64,000 bases of DNA from Phragmites australis. Taxonomy: Eukaryota; Streptophyta; Magnoliopsida; Poales; Poaceae. The stretch spans positions 19,213,001 through 19,277,000 of the forward strand of contig NC_084943.1 in assembly GCF_958298935.1 (NCBI RefSeq), given 5' to 3'. Shown piece by piece: positions 12,541-24,084 of the stretch (position 1 is its first letter; every line of letters begins with the position of its first letter). Made by a program: the position numbers and the translations under genes. The notes under the pieces were generated by a model that saw only the letters and a list, made by a program, of their open reading frames with translations, did no database searches and had not been told where the DNA came from.

Positions 12541-13316
12541 TTTCATTATCAATTGAATATGTGCAGAAAGAAAGGAATATATATTGACTGAAAAACAAGT
12601 GTTAATATCAGGAGGGACATTTAATACATTCTGCATATCATTGATAACTCAAAGCGGCCGGCTAGCTCCACAGAAAATCATATCTACTTCCAAAAGACCA
12701 TACAGCGGAAAACAACTACAACTTGAAGTTTCTGAAGAAACTCTTACCCTCTAACGGGCCGTTAAAAAAGAGAAAAACTAACAGAGCGCCTCTGATTCTA
12801 GCTCTACTCCATGTCTTTTAATAGACCTGGACCAGACCTATCAGATCCAAATAGGTTATCAACAGCATTTTATTACAATATATGTTTGTAATAATGAAGT
12901 TCAGAAATATGAATTAAGCTTATGACCATGATCGCAGAACATTATGCTTCGTATTACCTTATTGAAAAAATATGTGTAATTTCATTAGGATGAAATTGAA
13001 GTGAAGGAATAATTAGATTCACGAGATTGGCCATCTGAGCATGGAGCACAATTTTCATCAACCTCATATATATGTCTATTTGTGTGAAGTCAATTCAACA
13101 CTCACAAATTATAAGGCCTTTAGTCATCACCAATCAAATTGACCAAGAGTATATGGTATGGGACTCCAATGTATCCACTAGATTGTAATAGTTATCTGTT
13201 CCATAAGATCTGCTCCTTACTGGGCATGTGTTTAACATGATGGTTTGGAACAGCTATTACATACAATTTTCAAGGCGTTAGTGATTATGTGTCAATGGTA
13301 ATTGATTTGAAAATAC

Positions 13317-13355
13317 TTATCACATACGGTTCATATTTAGAACCGTATGTGATAA
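13317..13355. repeat. Perfect 16-bp palindrome hairpin
   Basis: TTATCACATACGGTTC (13317-13332) is exactly repeated in inverse as GAACCGTATGTGATAA (13340-13355) around a 7-bp loop. A further CACAGACGGTTTTGAA follows. It may be the centre or end of a small MITE-like element, but outer ends and a target duplication were not found. Confidence 0.7.
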
Positions 13356-13633
13356 TTCTATTTTCACAGACGGTTTTGAACATCAACCAACTATATTTAG
13401 CACAACATCAGTGGCTCTATACTTTCCATGTGATTTATTGTTTGATAGCAATTTAGCAAGACTTCTAGTTCTATGCTACCATAAATTCGCATGGTCTACT
13501 CCATTCTGAATCTTCCACGCTGAAATCCGGGATCTCATATATTACAAACTGAAATTCAATCGCTCATGAACTCCTAAGTTAGACCCTTGCTAGGCTAGCT
13601 AAGATGAACTTTAAAATCAAACAACATATGACC

Positions 13634-13783
13634 GCGGACGGGCAGTAGCCCAATTGGCAACACCCTCATGGGCGAGGTGAGCTAGGGGGGTTGATTCGCC
13701 CCTCCTGCATTTCCCTGTAGCACCTCCAATGAAGGCCCCAGGTAAAGGGGCCCGGTTCAAAAAAATAAAAAAATAAAAAATAA
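13634..13783 (+). mobile_element. SINE (tRNA-derived retroposon) with 15-bp target duplication
   Basis: The 150-bp body is flanked by identical copies of AAACAACATATGACC at 13619-13633 and 13784-13798. It begins GCGGACGGGCAG and holds a pol III A-box-like TAGCCCAATTGG (13646-13657) and a B-box-like GGTTGATTCGCC (13689-13700). It ends in an A-rich tail of AAAAAATAAAA units. Body, boxes, tail and duplication together identify a SINE; I do not name the family. Confidence 0.85.
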
Positions 13784-16225
13784 AAACAACATATGACCAA
13801 ACAATCATGTGATGTGCATACATGTTGATATATGCCTACTGCCAGTACTCTCTATGTTATTGCCCATTTGTTGTTCATCCCGAAAAGTGATCTATTGTTA
13901 ACTAAAGAATCATGTACCATTCATTTTTCTTAGGTACTTCATTTTTTCTGAACAATATTATATAACATAGACCTAATAATAAGCGTATATTTGATCAGAC
14001 GTGGGATTAATGCCTTGGATCGAATGATTAAGATGCCCAAGCCCAGCCCATAAGACGATTGACCCAATGACAGGTTTAGACCAGATAATTCAATGATATT
14101 TTATTGGAAAAGTACTAAGAATAATTTGGGGGCGGCTTGGCCTGTTTGGGGCTAGCGATCTACTCCATATGTTCTGCTGAAACAACTACACAGCCGATCG
14201 CCACAGCTAAAATTGGGACAGGCTCATTTTTGGGTTATGCCTTGTTTGTTAAGTCTTGTATGGCATTATTGTTAAAAGTTAAAGCACAAACGTCACACAT
14301 TATATTACCAACACTATAGTACCTATAATTATTGGCGTGCTATGGAAGACTATCTAAAATGGTGAGGGTAGTCACATGCTAGAACTCTATAAAAGGTGAC
14401 CCAACATGCTTCATTGGGGTTGTGGAATGATCGAGCTTATTTTCCCAACCCTACACCCTCTATCCTCACCTGGTTAGGACTTAGGGGGTCATCCTTGCCT
14501 TCTTCCTTTACTTTCACCAAATCCTTGTCTCCCCTCCATCATCAACCAACATGGTGTGATTTGTTACAATTAGCCATACAATCGGCTATTTGAAGTTGAT
14601 GATAATTTTATCGCTAGTAAGCGGAAGTAAGTTTCTGTCTTTCTTTTCTGCACTATTTTGTTAATTTAACATTTCTATTTTGTGCCATTGACTATAATTT
14701 AGTGTTTCATGAGATCACAATGGGGGATGAATGTCTTAGTGGGGTGGTGGAGACGTGATACCCACCAAGATTCAAATCCTAGTGCTCACAATTTACACAT
14801 ATGCAAGTGCTTTAAGTGGTTTTATTCGTAGACGTGCTAGGGGATGCAATCACATGTGCGTGAGTGTGGTGTGCATGTGTGTCATCCTTGTAATCATGAA
14901 AAAATGGGCATATTTGGTACAACTCATATTTAAATTTCTTCACATAAAAGATCCAAAGTACTTCCAAATGACAGGATCGAGCAGAAAGCTATGATTTAAC
15001 CAAGAAGCATAGACCGCCTCCCGTGCTTCTCTGATAAGTTGGCTTCTCTACAAGTCACATATGTCCCAAATGGGAACTATTATCTTTTACTTATGGATTT
15101 ATCCTGCCATGCATCACAGGTACTTCATCCACTTTTGCACCAGCTCGATCACCATTTTTCCTATTTCATGAAAGTAATTATAGTTTGAGAAACTTGCACA
15201 CATGATTAGCTTTAACAGTTAAATTTTGTAGGGATGAACGTCCTTAATTTTTTCCCTAAATCTTTTTGGTTGCATATCAATTTGTGTATCTTAAAACAAA
15301 AACCTTACTTTCGATGTCACTTTTTTGGAATGTACAAGACGAAAAATTGTCTCTAATACAAAAGGCATAGGTGGTCACAAAAGTTATTGATGTTTTTGTG
15401 CAGGTCTTGCATGACTTAGTCTCCACAACATACATGACCAAAATAAGAAGTTAAGAAATCACATGATCAGCCTTCTATATGGAAACCATGGTTAGCAAAC
15501 CACATAAACCAGTAAGATCCACATATCCGGTCATAATTTCTTGTGAAGCCAATGATTGCCACAAAGACAATCATGAACACAAAGTAGACGGTGCATGAGC
15601 AATGCATGCATGCTCTAGGAAGAGGTAAAGAAATGACCGGAAGATAATACCTTTACAACACAAATGGACATCCACTATAGCACTGTTGTTCATAGCTTGC
15701 ATGAAAGTTGGCTTCACCTAGAACCATTCATGCATGCACCTCCCTCATACATACCACACGAATCCAACTAGTAACGTACTCTCACCCACTTGATCACCTT
15801 AGTTGTCATACATAAGCACACAAGTTATCCCCTTGCATGACTTTTGATGACTATCCATAAAAACCAGAAAGTTGTTGGGAGATATGCATAATATGGTAAA
15901 TGACAAACCAACAGTAGCCAAAGGATATCAAACAAGGTGCATGGATAGCATCAAGTATGCACTCAGGCGTGAAGGTGTTATGGCACTGGGTTACTTTGAT
16001 TGCTTTTAGCATTAGAAATATAAGGAATGGATGGTTCAACAATGTGAGGCCCAAATCCATTTCCATAAAACGGTGGAAAAGATGCATGTATTGCCAAAAA
16101 GAACAGCAAGAAACCCGCAAGAAATTGATCTACAAGCACCAACATTTTGGGTTTCTCCCGTTTTCCTTATTTTCTTTTGAACATTAAAGTTTGTGCCCCT
16201 TAGAAATTTTGACCACTTGGTTTTC

Positions 16226-16233
16226 TATATAAA
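16226..16233 (+). promoter_or_regulatory. TATA box of NF-YC-like copy A
   Basis: TATATAAA stands 320 bp before the first ATG in the context GGTTTTCTATATAAACC, which is also present in copy B. Confidence 0.5.
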
Positions 16234-16545
16234 CCATGGTACTTGGTCTCCATCCTCATCGGTCGCCAGTAGTGCTTTCGAAGTTCTAATTTAAGATACA
16301 ACATTATCTTATTATTTTCACAAGTAGTTTGTGTAGGAGTTTTTTTCCATGGTATCTTATATTTTGTACATTTAGAAAGTATGTTAGCTTGTAAGGTTGT
16401 CTCCTATCTATAACAGGGAGATATAATTAATAGGTTGTTGGTTCAATTAATTGATAATTTTTTAACTACAATGTTAAGATTAAGCAATAACTATATTAGT
16501 GTATCATATATCTAGGTACATCTCTCACATCTAGAGAAGAAAGAA

Positions 16546-17917
16546 ATGGGTCATCCTCTTGACATCCGTACATTGCCAAGGACACTCGTGCCAATGTCCG
16601 AACATTAGATGATAAAGGAGTTTTGGAGGAAGAGACAAGATGAGATTAAGGCATTTGAGGACTTTAGTGAGCATGCAATCCCCATGACCCGTCTCAAGAA
16701 GGTCATTTTTGCTAAGAAAGGCAGCATGAAGATGACATTCGACATGTCGTCCTTTGTGACAAAGGTGTGTGAGATCTTTGTGCAGGAACTTGCGTGCCAT
16801 GCTTGGAGGTGTGTTGAGTCTCACCACCACTGCATCATACTAGATTCTGACATTGCTGAGGCCATTGCCTCCACCAAGTCCTATGATTTCTTGAATGATG
16901 TTCTACATCCTTAACAAGAGGAGCATAACTCTGCTCCTCTCCCCAAGCCTACTAAGAAGCGTCATAGGTTGACACATCAGCCATCCACATCCCGCCATCC
17001 TCCTTCATATCAGTACCAGGTGCCACAATTTAGTCTTCAGTTTGCTGGATATCCTCCATATGTTTGTATGCCTCCTCTACCACCAACATATGTTCATCAC
17101 ATGCCATTACGCTTTCCATTTCTACCACAAGAAGCAGTTGCTTTGGTGGCAACTACAGTCACCCCCACACCCATTGTGAATGGAACAATACCACCTCTAA
17201 ACTACATGGCAAGGGGTTTGGAGTTCTTTGGAAACAACATCAACACCACCACGAACAATAATGTCCCAAGCAAGTTTGTTGTCTATAACAACGTTACTGC
17301 TTCAGGTGTGACTCCTCCTGCTATGCAAGTATGTGCAAGAGCTATGCCCAATATCCCTAATACTTGCTACTACATGAACATGACCAATACTTCTACTGCT
17401 ACCTATGGTGTTGGTGGTGCCAGTACTAGTAACATAGCTACTCAGGATGGAGGTATGACAATTGAAATGAATAATATCCCACCGAAGGTTGCATATACCA
17501 GAAGTGCCATACATGCTAGCGGTACGGCCAATGGCATTGACATCATTGATCCTGACACTACTATCGGTGTCGATGATGGTCAACAGCATCAACAAGATAA
17601 AAAAAACTATTGCTAATCATCATCTGAATGTAGTGCATGGAGGCTTAGATGCAGAAGTTGTTGCTACTCCTAGCGCAGGTGAGGATAACAATAATATTAA
17701 TTAGGGTGCATTTGAGATGGCCGATGACTCTTGGTTGTCCCAGTTTTGGGAGGACATCATGATGGATGAAGATCTGGCACCTTTGCCTGACGCTAAGTCT
17801 GCCGATGATCTTCTTTCGCTTGCTAGAAATATGCAGGATCTTGAGGAATTCAGTCATGAATCGCATGTTCTTGATGACATCGTCTCCAATAGAAGCACCA
17901 GCACCCGACACATCTAG
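16546..17917 (+). pseudogene. NF-YC-like transcription factor, copy A (disabled)
   Basis: The frame from ATG 16546 is the counterpart of copy B but is stopped by TAG at 16606-16608, where copy B has CAG. The histone-fold part survives as an internal ORF at 16609-16914. It shows the NF-YC pattern IPMTRLKKVIFAKKG, CEIFVQELACHAWR and LDSDIAEAIASTKSYDFLND, then stops at a TAA where copy B reads on. A long Pro/Thr/Asn-rich C-terminal part is open from 16969 to 17616, then frameshifted near an A-run relative to copy B. A last acidic segment (SWLSQFWEDIMMDED) ends at 17917. NF-YC subunits pair with NF-YB through this fold and bind CCAAT boxes with NF-YA. With at least three breaks this copy is probably a pseudogene. 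A protein restarting at Met 16609 would keep the fold. Confidence 0.8.
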
Positions 17918-18250
17918 ATGAACTGAAGGCAATGATGCAATCATAAGGTGAAGGAATCAAGAGTATACATGCATGGCTGGTTAATCCATATATGCCTAGT
18001 AAACTCTAACTCGCTACATATGGAGGTAGATTGAGTAAAACAAAATCGTTGTGTATGTGTGTGACCTGCGTTCTAGCGTGCTTGTATCCATATGTTTATG
18101 AACAAGCTGTGTAATATATGTGTTCTTGTTTGAAACATGTGGACATTCACTTTCTCTAATCTGAGCAATTATTTTGCAACATCTGTTGTTAAGAGAGATT
18201 GTTGAATGAAACAATTTTGATTCGATAAGAGTAGCCTTGGTCAATTTAGT

Positions 18251-18479
18251 GCACACTAGATTTACCTTTTTTTTTTGCCTGGATTTGCAAACTCTTTCTT
18301 TCTTTTCTTGAGAGGATGGATGTGCAAGCTTAAGATAACATAGCAGCTATTTCTTTCTAGTGTACATGCATCTCTTGCTTTGCTTCATCATCAATATTAT
18401 TGCTGATAAGAAGTGCTGATTATTTTTGTTAACAAGCTGACCAAACCCCATGTCATATCTATCCGGCACTTCTTTCATT
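18251..18479. other. Junction at the end of duplication copy A
   Basis: T-rich non-coding DNA leads from the duplication into the LINE fragment. No gene is seen. Confidence 0.4.
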
Positions 18480-19070
18480 CTCTCAGCATCTCTTGTCGAT
18501 GCTTCTCAGAAAATCAAGCAACCATCCACAAAAAGGAAGATGAGAAACCCATGTAGCATGAACACTAACACATATTCTTCTAGATGTATATTGCAGACCA
18601 ATACCTCTTAAGCATGCAAGAGAAACCTTCCACGCATAAAAGAAACAAAAATGGAGAAATCGGGTCTCCTGGCCGAATTCGTCTAGATGCATGGAGTAAA
18701 AAAAAAAAAGATGAAAAACGTTCATTCACCCCAATTGCAAAAGAGACTGAGGTAACACATTTTCATAATAAAAATCAATCCATCTCTCCGAGAAACCCAA
18801 CTTCCTCATAAATATTTCAAGATACACCCATTAAGCGTGATCATATGCTTTTGTCGTATCGAGTTTGACAGTACACACTCATTTCTTACCCTTCTTCTCC
18901 ATGTAATGTATACACTTGTATTCCGTAATCACATATCAGATTTTAGTCTTCCCGGTACAAAATTGATTCTTCTTATGATGTCACCTCATCAAGAATCTGC
19001 TGGAGCTTATTTGCAAGAGCCTCTGAGAAAATTTTGTAAAGAACATTTCAAATGGAAATTGGTCAAAATT
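18480..19070 (-). pseudogene. LINE reverse transcriptase fragment
   Basis: Reading the minus strand across frame breaks gives the usual plant LINE ORF2 order. First comes a segment like the 'ANKLQQILDEV' RT entry, then a PGRLKSD-like motif, and then RPGDPISPFLFLLCVEGF at about 18605-18690, the counterpart of RQGDPLSPYLF. Stops and shifts make it non-functional. It lies left of a gypsy insertion; the endonuclease part of a LINE in the same orientation lies on the far side at 22790-23140. Confidence 0.7.
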
Positions 19071-19218
19071 GTGTTAGTTTATGGGGTCCCTGAAAGGTAT
19101 GCGGCCATGGTTGGGCCAGAACATTGATATTCCTTATTGATCTGGTTCACGACTAGCTGTGAATCACCTTTCACGAGTAGTCGATGAACCCTAAGCAAAA
19201 TAGCTACTCAGAGACCAG

Positions 19219-19675
19219 TCAGTAGTCCTTCATACTTAGCCACATTATTGGTGGCGGGAAAATCACATACCTCAGGGTTTCTCCTATCGGTGTACTGATT
19301 ATCACCCCAGCCCCCGAGCCTTGGAGCATTAGCCATCCATCAAAATTCATTGTCCATATCTCATGGGTTTCGCATTCTGGTGCGATGTTCGGCTCGGGGT
19401 TAGTCCATTCGACCAGGAAATTGGCTAGGACTTTGGACTTTATGGCTATACGTGGGACGAAGTGGAATCGAACTCTCTGAGTTCCATGGCCCACTTAACA
19501 ATTCTTCTAACTGCTTCCCTATTGCAGATGAGGCCTCCCAGAGGAAAGCTGATACAACTGTAACTCTATGTGCTTGGAAACAATGTTGGTGTGTGCTAGA
19601 AAAAATTAATAATGCATACAAGAGTTTGTATACTTGGGGTAGCGTACCTTTGATCTGTGCATCACCTCGCTGCAT
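19219..19675 (-). pseudogene. Gypsy RNase H domains (fragment)
   Basis: Two overlapping frames on the minus strand cover the end of the RT-linked RNase H (KLLYALLIFSSTHQHCFQAH) and the linker FVPRIAIKSKVLANFLVEWT. The second, Tat-type RNase H follows (WTMNFDGWLMLQGSGAGV). The Asp of the MNFDG motif is kept. A frame change between the two and a scrambled end near 19219 make it non-functional. Confidence 0.75.
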
Positions 19676-19938
19676 AATACATGGGTCACTGGATGGGCTC
19701 CCTTTTATCTATAACAGGTCATTCCACGACTATCGCAGCGCTGATAGTTTGAGGGGAAGCTGTAATGCACATGAATAATTTCTCGTCCGGTTCTGGTGAT
19801 GTTAGGACAGGACCGTTGGAGAGGTAGCTTTTGAGATTTTGGAACGTCATCTCAGTCTCGTTAGTCCATTCAAAGGTCTCGGTAATCCCTGTTCTCCGAG
19901 CCGGGAGATGAATCGGCTATGTGCAGCCATACATCCTG

Positions 19939-20816
19939 TCAGCCGCTGGACCTCTTTTTATTCCTTGGGTAACACATCTCCTTAATTTTCTCTGGGTTCA
20001 CCTCGATGCCCCAACTGGATACCAGGAACCTGAGCAACTTTCTGGACTCCACACCAAAGACACACTTCTCAGGATTCATCGTCATGTGGTGCTTCCTGAG
20101 GTTATCAAAGGTTTCTCGAAGGTCAGTGAGGAGATTTTCCTTGAGCCAACTCTTGACTACCACATCATCAACATATGCTTCCACGTTCCTCCCAATGTAG
20201 CTATGGAGGGTGAGCTGGACAGTCTGTTAGAAGGTGGCCCCAACACTTTTCAGGCCGAAAGGTATCTTGACATAACAGTAAACTCCAAAAGGAGTTATGA
20301 ACGAAGTTTTCTCCTCATTCTCTTTGCACATACTAATTTGATGGTATTCCAAGTAAGCGTCCAGGAAACTGAGCATCTCGTAGCCAAAGGTTGATTCGAC
20401 CAGCTGATCGATCCTCGTAAGCAAGAAGGGATCTTTTGAGCAGGCTTTGTTGAGGTCAGTGAAGTCGATAGACATTCTCCATTTGTCATTGGATTTTATC
20501 ACCATGACAAGATTTGCCAACCGCTCAAGATACATGACTTCCCTTATGAATCCCACCTTCGGGAGTTTTCTATTTCTTTTCAAACAGCCTCCTTGTGATC
20601 ATTATCAAATAGTCAAAGCTTCTGCCAAACTGGTCGAGCGTCGGGTCGTACTGCCAGTTTATGTTCAATCACCTCCCTGGGGATTCTGGGTATATCTGGT
20701 GGTTGCCAGGCAAACATGTCCAAGTTAGCCCACAGGAACATGACGAGTGCGAGTTCTCGTTGGGGATTTAACGTAGTGCCAATCCGAATGCACTTAGATG
20801 GCTCTACAGGGTCCAA
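19939..20816 (-). pseudogene. Gypsy reverse transcriptase (fragment)
   Basis: On the minus strand, 20613-20816 encodes the segment before RT (a DMFAWQPPDIP-like motif). 20227-20583 encodes the palm region with SNDKWRMSIDFTDLNKACSK and the Thr-Pro-Phe-Gly-Val motif. 19939-20184 encodes the catalytic YVDDVVVKS motif. The three lie in different frames with gaps, so the enzyme is broken although the YVDD motif itself is intact. Confidence 0.85.
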
Positions 20817-20949
20817 GGGGATAGTTTTGACCTCATCACCTAATTTAGGTGCGATCTTAGGCTTCAGGATCTTAAGATCTTCTTCTGCGGTGTTGACGTC
20901 ACATGAGGGGGTGGATCATGCAGCCTAAGGCTCTTACTTTCACACTTTA

Positions 20950-21216
20950 GACTACCCCCAACGGATTCCCTTCACTGCTAGATTCCCTTCGTGAAGGGAT
21001 TCCCGTTCCCTTCAGCGCTCCCAACGGTTTTCCTTCACGGTTCCCTTCACAACGGGATTCCCAGGGTCATTCCCTTCAGGACGGGATTCTCTCTCCTTTC
21101 CCTTCGCGATTCCCTTCGAAGGGAAGCTGTTGGAGATGAGAGGAAATAAAGGGAATGAGAATAGGGAAGGGAATCGAGAAGGGAATGAAATGAAGGGAAT
21201 ATGGTTGGGGATAGTC
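20950..21216. mobile_element. Harbinger/Tourist-type MITE in gypsy pol
   Basis: The 267-bp element is flanked by TTA at 20947-20949 and 21217-21219. Its ends are GACTACCCCCAAC and the inverse of GACTATCCCCAAC, a 13-bp terminal inverted repeat with one mismatch. It is full of GGGAA/TTCCC motifs and folds back on itself. The 3-bp TTA duplication and the gypsy sequence resuming on both sides show a clean insertion into the retroelement. Confidence 0.85.
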
Positions 21217-21372
21217 TTAGTGCTATGCGTTTGTCACCCTGGATTTGAATGACCTCATTGGGACCTGATATCTTTACGAACTGGTACAAGTAATAGACCA
21301 CTATCATGAACTTGGCTATGCTGGTCGGCTAGGGATGATGTTGTACGCCGTGTCAAAATCGACCATGTCAAA

Positions 21373-21774
21373 TTAGACTCTCTCTGTCCGAAAGTTTTTT
21401 GCATCCCCAAACGTTACTGGCAGCATGACCTGCTCGAGGGGTTTGGATGAAGCCCCCAGGATTATGCAATGAAAGGTATGCTTTACTGGTCCAATCTTGG
21501 ATCTCAGTATCTGCATATTATCTAGAGCTCCAAGAAACAAGATATTACGGGAACTCCCTCCATCAATTAAAACATTGTTTACCTTACACTTGTTGATGGT
21601 GGGCTCAACTACTATTGGATAGCAGCCTGGGTTGTTGATGACCCTAGTGCAGTCGGACACTTTGAAGGAGATCGGAATGTCTGCCCACTTAAGGGCCTTA
21701 GGTCGCCTAGGGGAGGTGAAAAGGATTTCCCACTCTGCGCTCTTGACATGTTGCTTAGATTCATAACTGGTCAA
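21373..21774 (-). pseudogene. Gypsy protease-like fragment
   Basis: The open frame carries the aspartic protease signature as LIDGGSSRNILF, after a segment typical of the gag-protease junction in Tat elements (HPGCYPIVVE-like). The usual DTGSS is DGGSS, which is common in this lineage. The frame runs toward the RT region but is cut by the MITE. Confidence 0.75.
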
Positions 21775-22078
21775 TCCTCCAAATAGGTGGCTGACCTCAC
21801 GGGACCCACCATAGTGGGAGATCGTCCCTCCTGGTTAAGGGGGTGGCCTGATCTCTTGACTCAGTCTATTGGGAGATTGTCTTGACTAGCCGACTCAAAA
21901 ATCGGCTAGCCGTAGGTTGCCTTTGAAGATTGGCTAATCTTCGGTAACTCTTCGGACCCAGTGTAGATGTTGGGGCCAAAATCGTAGAGGTATCTGAAAT
22001 CCAAGTTCATCATGCCGGGTTGTATGATATCTTTTGATATCGACTACTTTACTCGTAATCCCCATGGTTGGCGCTATT

Positions 22079-22780
22079 TGTCAAGGATTTGTACATAACT
22101 GTCTATTGTTTTATGATAAGGAAAATAGGGATACTTGCGTAGCCATAGAAGTATCTCGCAAACAGAGACATAGAGTTTATACAGGTTCAAGCCCTCAAAT
22201 TGGGTGATAGCTCTATGTCTTATCTTGCCTTGATTATTCTTAGATCACATAATACAATAATAAAATATGGGGTGTCTAACCCTGAGAAGTAGGTGAATTT
22301 GGCTATGTCTAAGGCTTAATATCTAATCGACTAGAGTATTTCTTCTGTTGTGGATCTTCAATAGGTGTTGGTCTTCTACTTGACTAGTCTTGGGGGGTTT
22401 CGTGACTTTGGAGATCTGAAGGCGCGAATTGTTTGGATCGACCTAGATTCTCTTGAGTTCTATTGATTTCTAATATGTTCTTTTGGATGTGTCTCTCTCT
22501 CTGCCTTATATAGTTAGAGGCACTCGGACGTAACCTTCCCAGACTACTCTAGGCATAATCTACTCGAATTGTTGGACTCTCAGATATCTAGGATTCCTTT
22601 CCGAATAATATATAGTTTCCTGGTTCACAACAATAAGCTTCCTTGTATTTTATCTCTATACCTTACTTCGTGGCGGCTACAATCAGCCCCGTATTGACTA
22701 AAATACAGACAATGCTCATATAACCCTTTAGAGATATAAAAGGAATATATAGAATAATAATTATATATCCTTGTCAAATC
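22079..22780 (-). mobile_element. Probable LTR of the second gypsy element
   Basis: The inner edge is well placed: on the minus strand the sequence ends CCTTGACA at 22079, followed by AATAGCGCCAACCATGGGG, which is a PBS-like start. The outer edge is not sharp and is set near 22780, where LINE-like sequence resumes. No target duplication was found. Confidence 0.45.
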
Positions 22781-22789
22781 CCAAGTTTT

Positions 22790-23140
22790 GTACCTTAATG
22801 AGATGTATGCCTCTCCATGCACAATTGTGAGACTCCAAGGAGGCTTGTCCAGCTCCCACGCCTCCCTATCAATGAGATATTATGAAATTTTATTTATTTT
22901 CAAATCCACATTATTTTTCCAGAATAAACATAAGCCACCACTTCTCCCACTGCTCGCTACAACAAAACCATTATCATAGCCCATAGACCATCTCAAATTT
23001 TCCACCCGTTTCTTTGCAATCCGAGTTTCAAGAATACAAAGAATAGTAGGGTGCAGTTTCACCAATCCCACAGATAGTTCCAACATAGTGTTTCTATTGC
23101 TCCCAATGGTACTCCATGAGGGAGGGGGATTAATTCCTTG
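22790..23140 (-). pseudogene. LINE endonuclease fragment
   Basis: The minus strand encodes the N-terminal part of a plant LINE ORF2. The pattern CILETRIAKKRVENL, then SSGRSGGLCLFWKN, matches the apurinic-type endonuclease region. Continuing left, a segment WELDKPPWSLTIVHGEAY follows in another frame. Together with the RT fragment at 18480-19070 it looks like one LINE split by the gypsy element. Confidence 0.75.
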
Positions 23141-24048
23141 GGCCAAAAGATTCATGCTGCCCAAGCTCAGCCCATAAAACTATTAGGCCCAATGAAAGGT
23201 TTAGGCTAGATCGTTCGATAATAGAATATAGGAAAACTAATAAGGGTAAGTTTGTCTCTCAAAAAAAATAATAAGGATAAGTTTGGGGTCGGGATCGGTT
23301 TGTTCGAGGTTGGCCTTCCTAGGTTCCGATGAAACATCTATGCGGCCTATTTCCATGGTCTAAATTGGGATGGGTTCATTCTGGGTTATGCCTTGTTTGT
23401 TAAGTCTCGTGTAGCATAATGTTAAAAGTTAAAGCGCATATATCACATATTATATTACCAAAGCTATAGTAACCAATAATTATTGAAGTGTCGTGGTAGA
23501 CTATCTAAAAATACTAGGACGACCGTGTGGAATAACTCTATAAAAGGTGACCCAGCAGGCGGCATTGGGGGTGTGGAATGATTGAGTTTATTTTCCAAAC
23601 CCAACACCCTCCATACTCCTCCTTTACTTTGTTAGGACTTAGAGGGCTTGCCTTGCCTTCCTCCTGTACTTTGTCAAATCATTCCCATCATCGTCCAACA
23701 TGGTTTGATTAGTTTCAATTAGCCGTACAATCAACTATTTGAAGTTGATGGTAATTGAATCACTGATAAGAGAAATTAAGTTCACATCGCTCTTTTTTAC
23801 ACTATTTTGTTCATTTAGAGTTTCTAGTTTGTGTCACTAACTATAGTTTAGTGTTTCATTAGATCACAGTGGGGAAACACTCGTCTTGGTGGGGTGGTGG
23901 AGGTGTTAGGTACGACTCCACCTACCAGGGTTCAAATCATGGTGCTCGCGATTTACACACATGCATGTACTTTTAGTGGTTTATTTGTAGGCATGTGATG
24001 AGGGACACACTTGTGGGTGTGTGGGTACAATATACATGTGTGGTTGTG

Positions 24049-24050
<2 letters not shown>

Positions 24051-24082
<32 letters not shown>
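24051..24082. repeat. (GT)16 microsatellite
   Basis: An uninterrupted GT run, preceded by looser GTGTG sequence. Copy A has only short GT-rich sequence at the matching place (near 14850-14880), so the array expanded in copy B. Confidence 0.95.

Positions 24083-24084
<2 letters not shown>

Larger units (their letters stand above)
10817..13616. other. Intergenic region downstream of the RS-rich gene
   Basis: No coding region is supported. The first few hundred bases are probably the 3' UTR of the RS-rich gene. The short frames at 10910-11194, 11458-11640 and 12407-12598 have no domain and no splice support. Confidence 0.5.
13990..18350. repeat. Tandem segmental duplication, copy A
   Basis: This stretch aligns along its length with 23130-27720. 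Shared landmarks in order are: the edge near GATTAATGCCTTGG; CCCAAGCCCAGCCCATAA; TATAAAAGGTGACCCA; a conserved non-coding leader; the NF-YC-like gene; and the tail GATAAGAGTAGCCTTGGTCA. A short extra match, GAGAGGATGGATGTGCAAGC near 18311, pairs with 28404, so copy B has gained DNA between about 27720 and 28400. Confidence 0.85.
19140..22078 (-). mobile_element. Internal region of a decayed Tat-like Ty3/gypsy retrotransposon
   Basis: Pol domains follow one another on the minus strand from right to left: protease-like (21373-21774), RT (about 19939-20816) and RNase H (about 19219-19675). They begin after a PBS-like GCGCCAACCATGGGG next to the LTR at 22079. Only about 300 bp separate the protease from the LTR, so gag is deleted. 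No integrase was found before the left edge, so that end is truncated too. A MITE sits inside at 20950-21216. Confidence 0.75.

Noticed and set aside
24051..24082. GT run as a regulatory Z-DNA site
   Set aside because: An ordinary microsatellite expanded in one duplication arm; nothing ties it to a gene.
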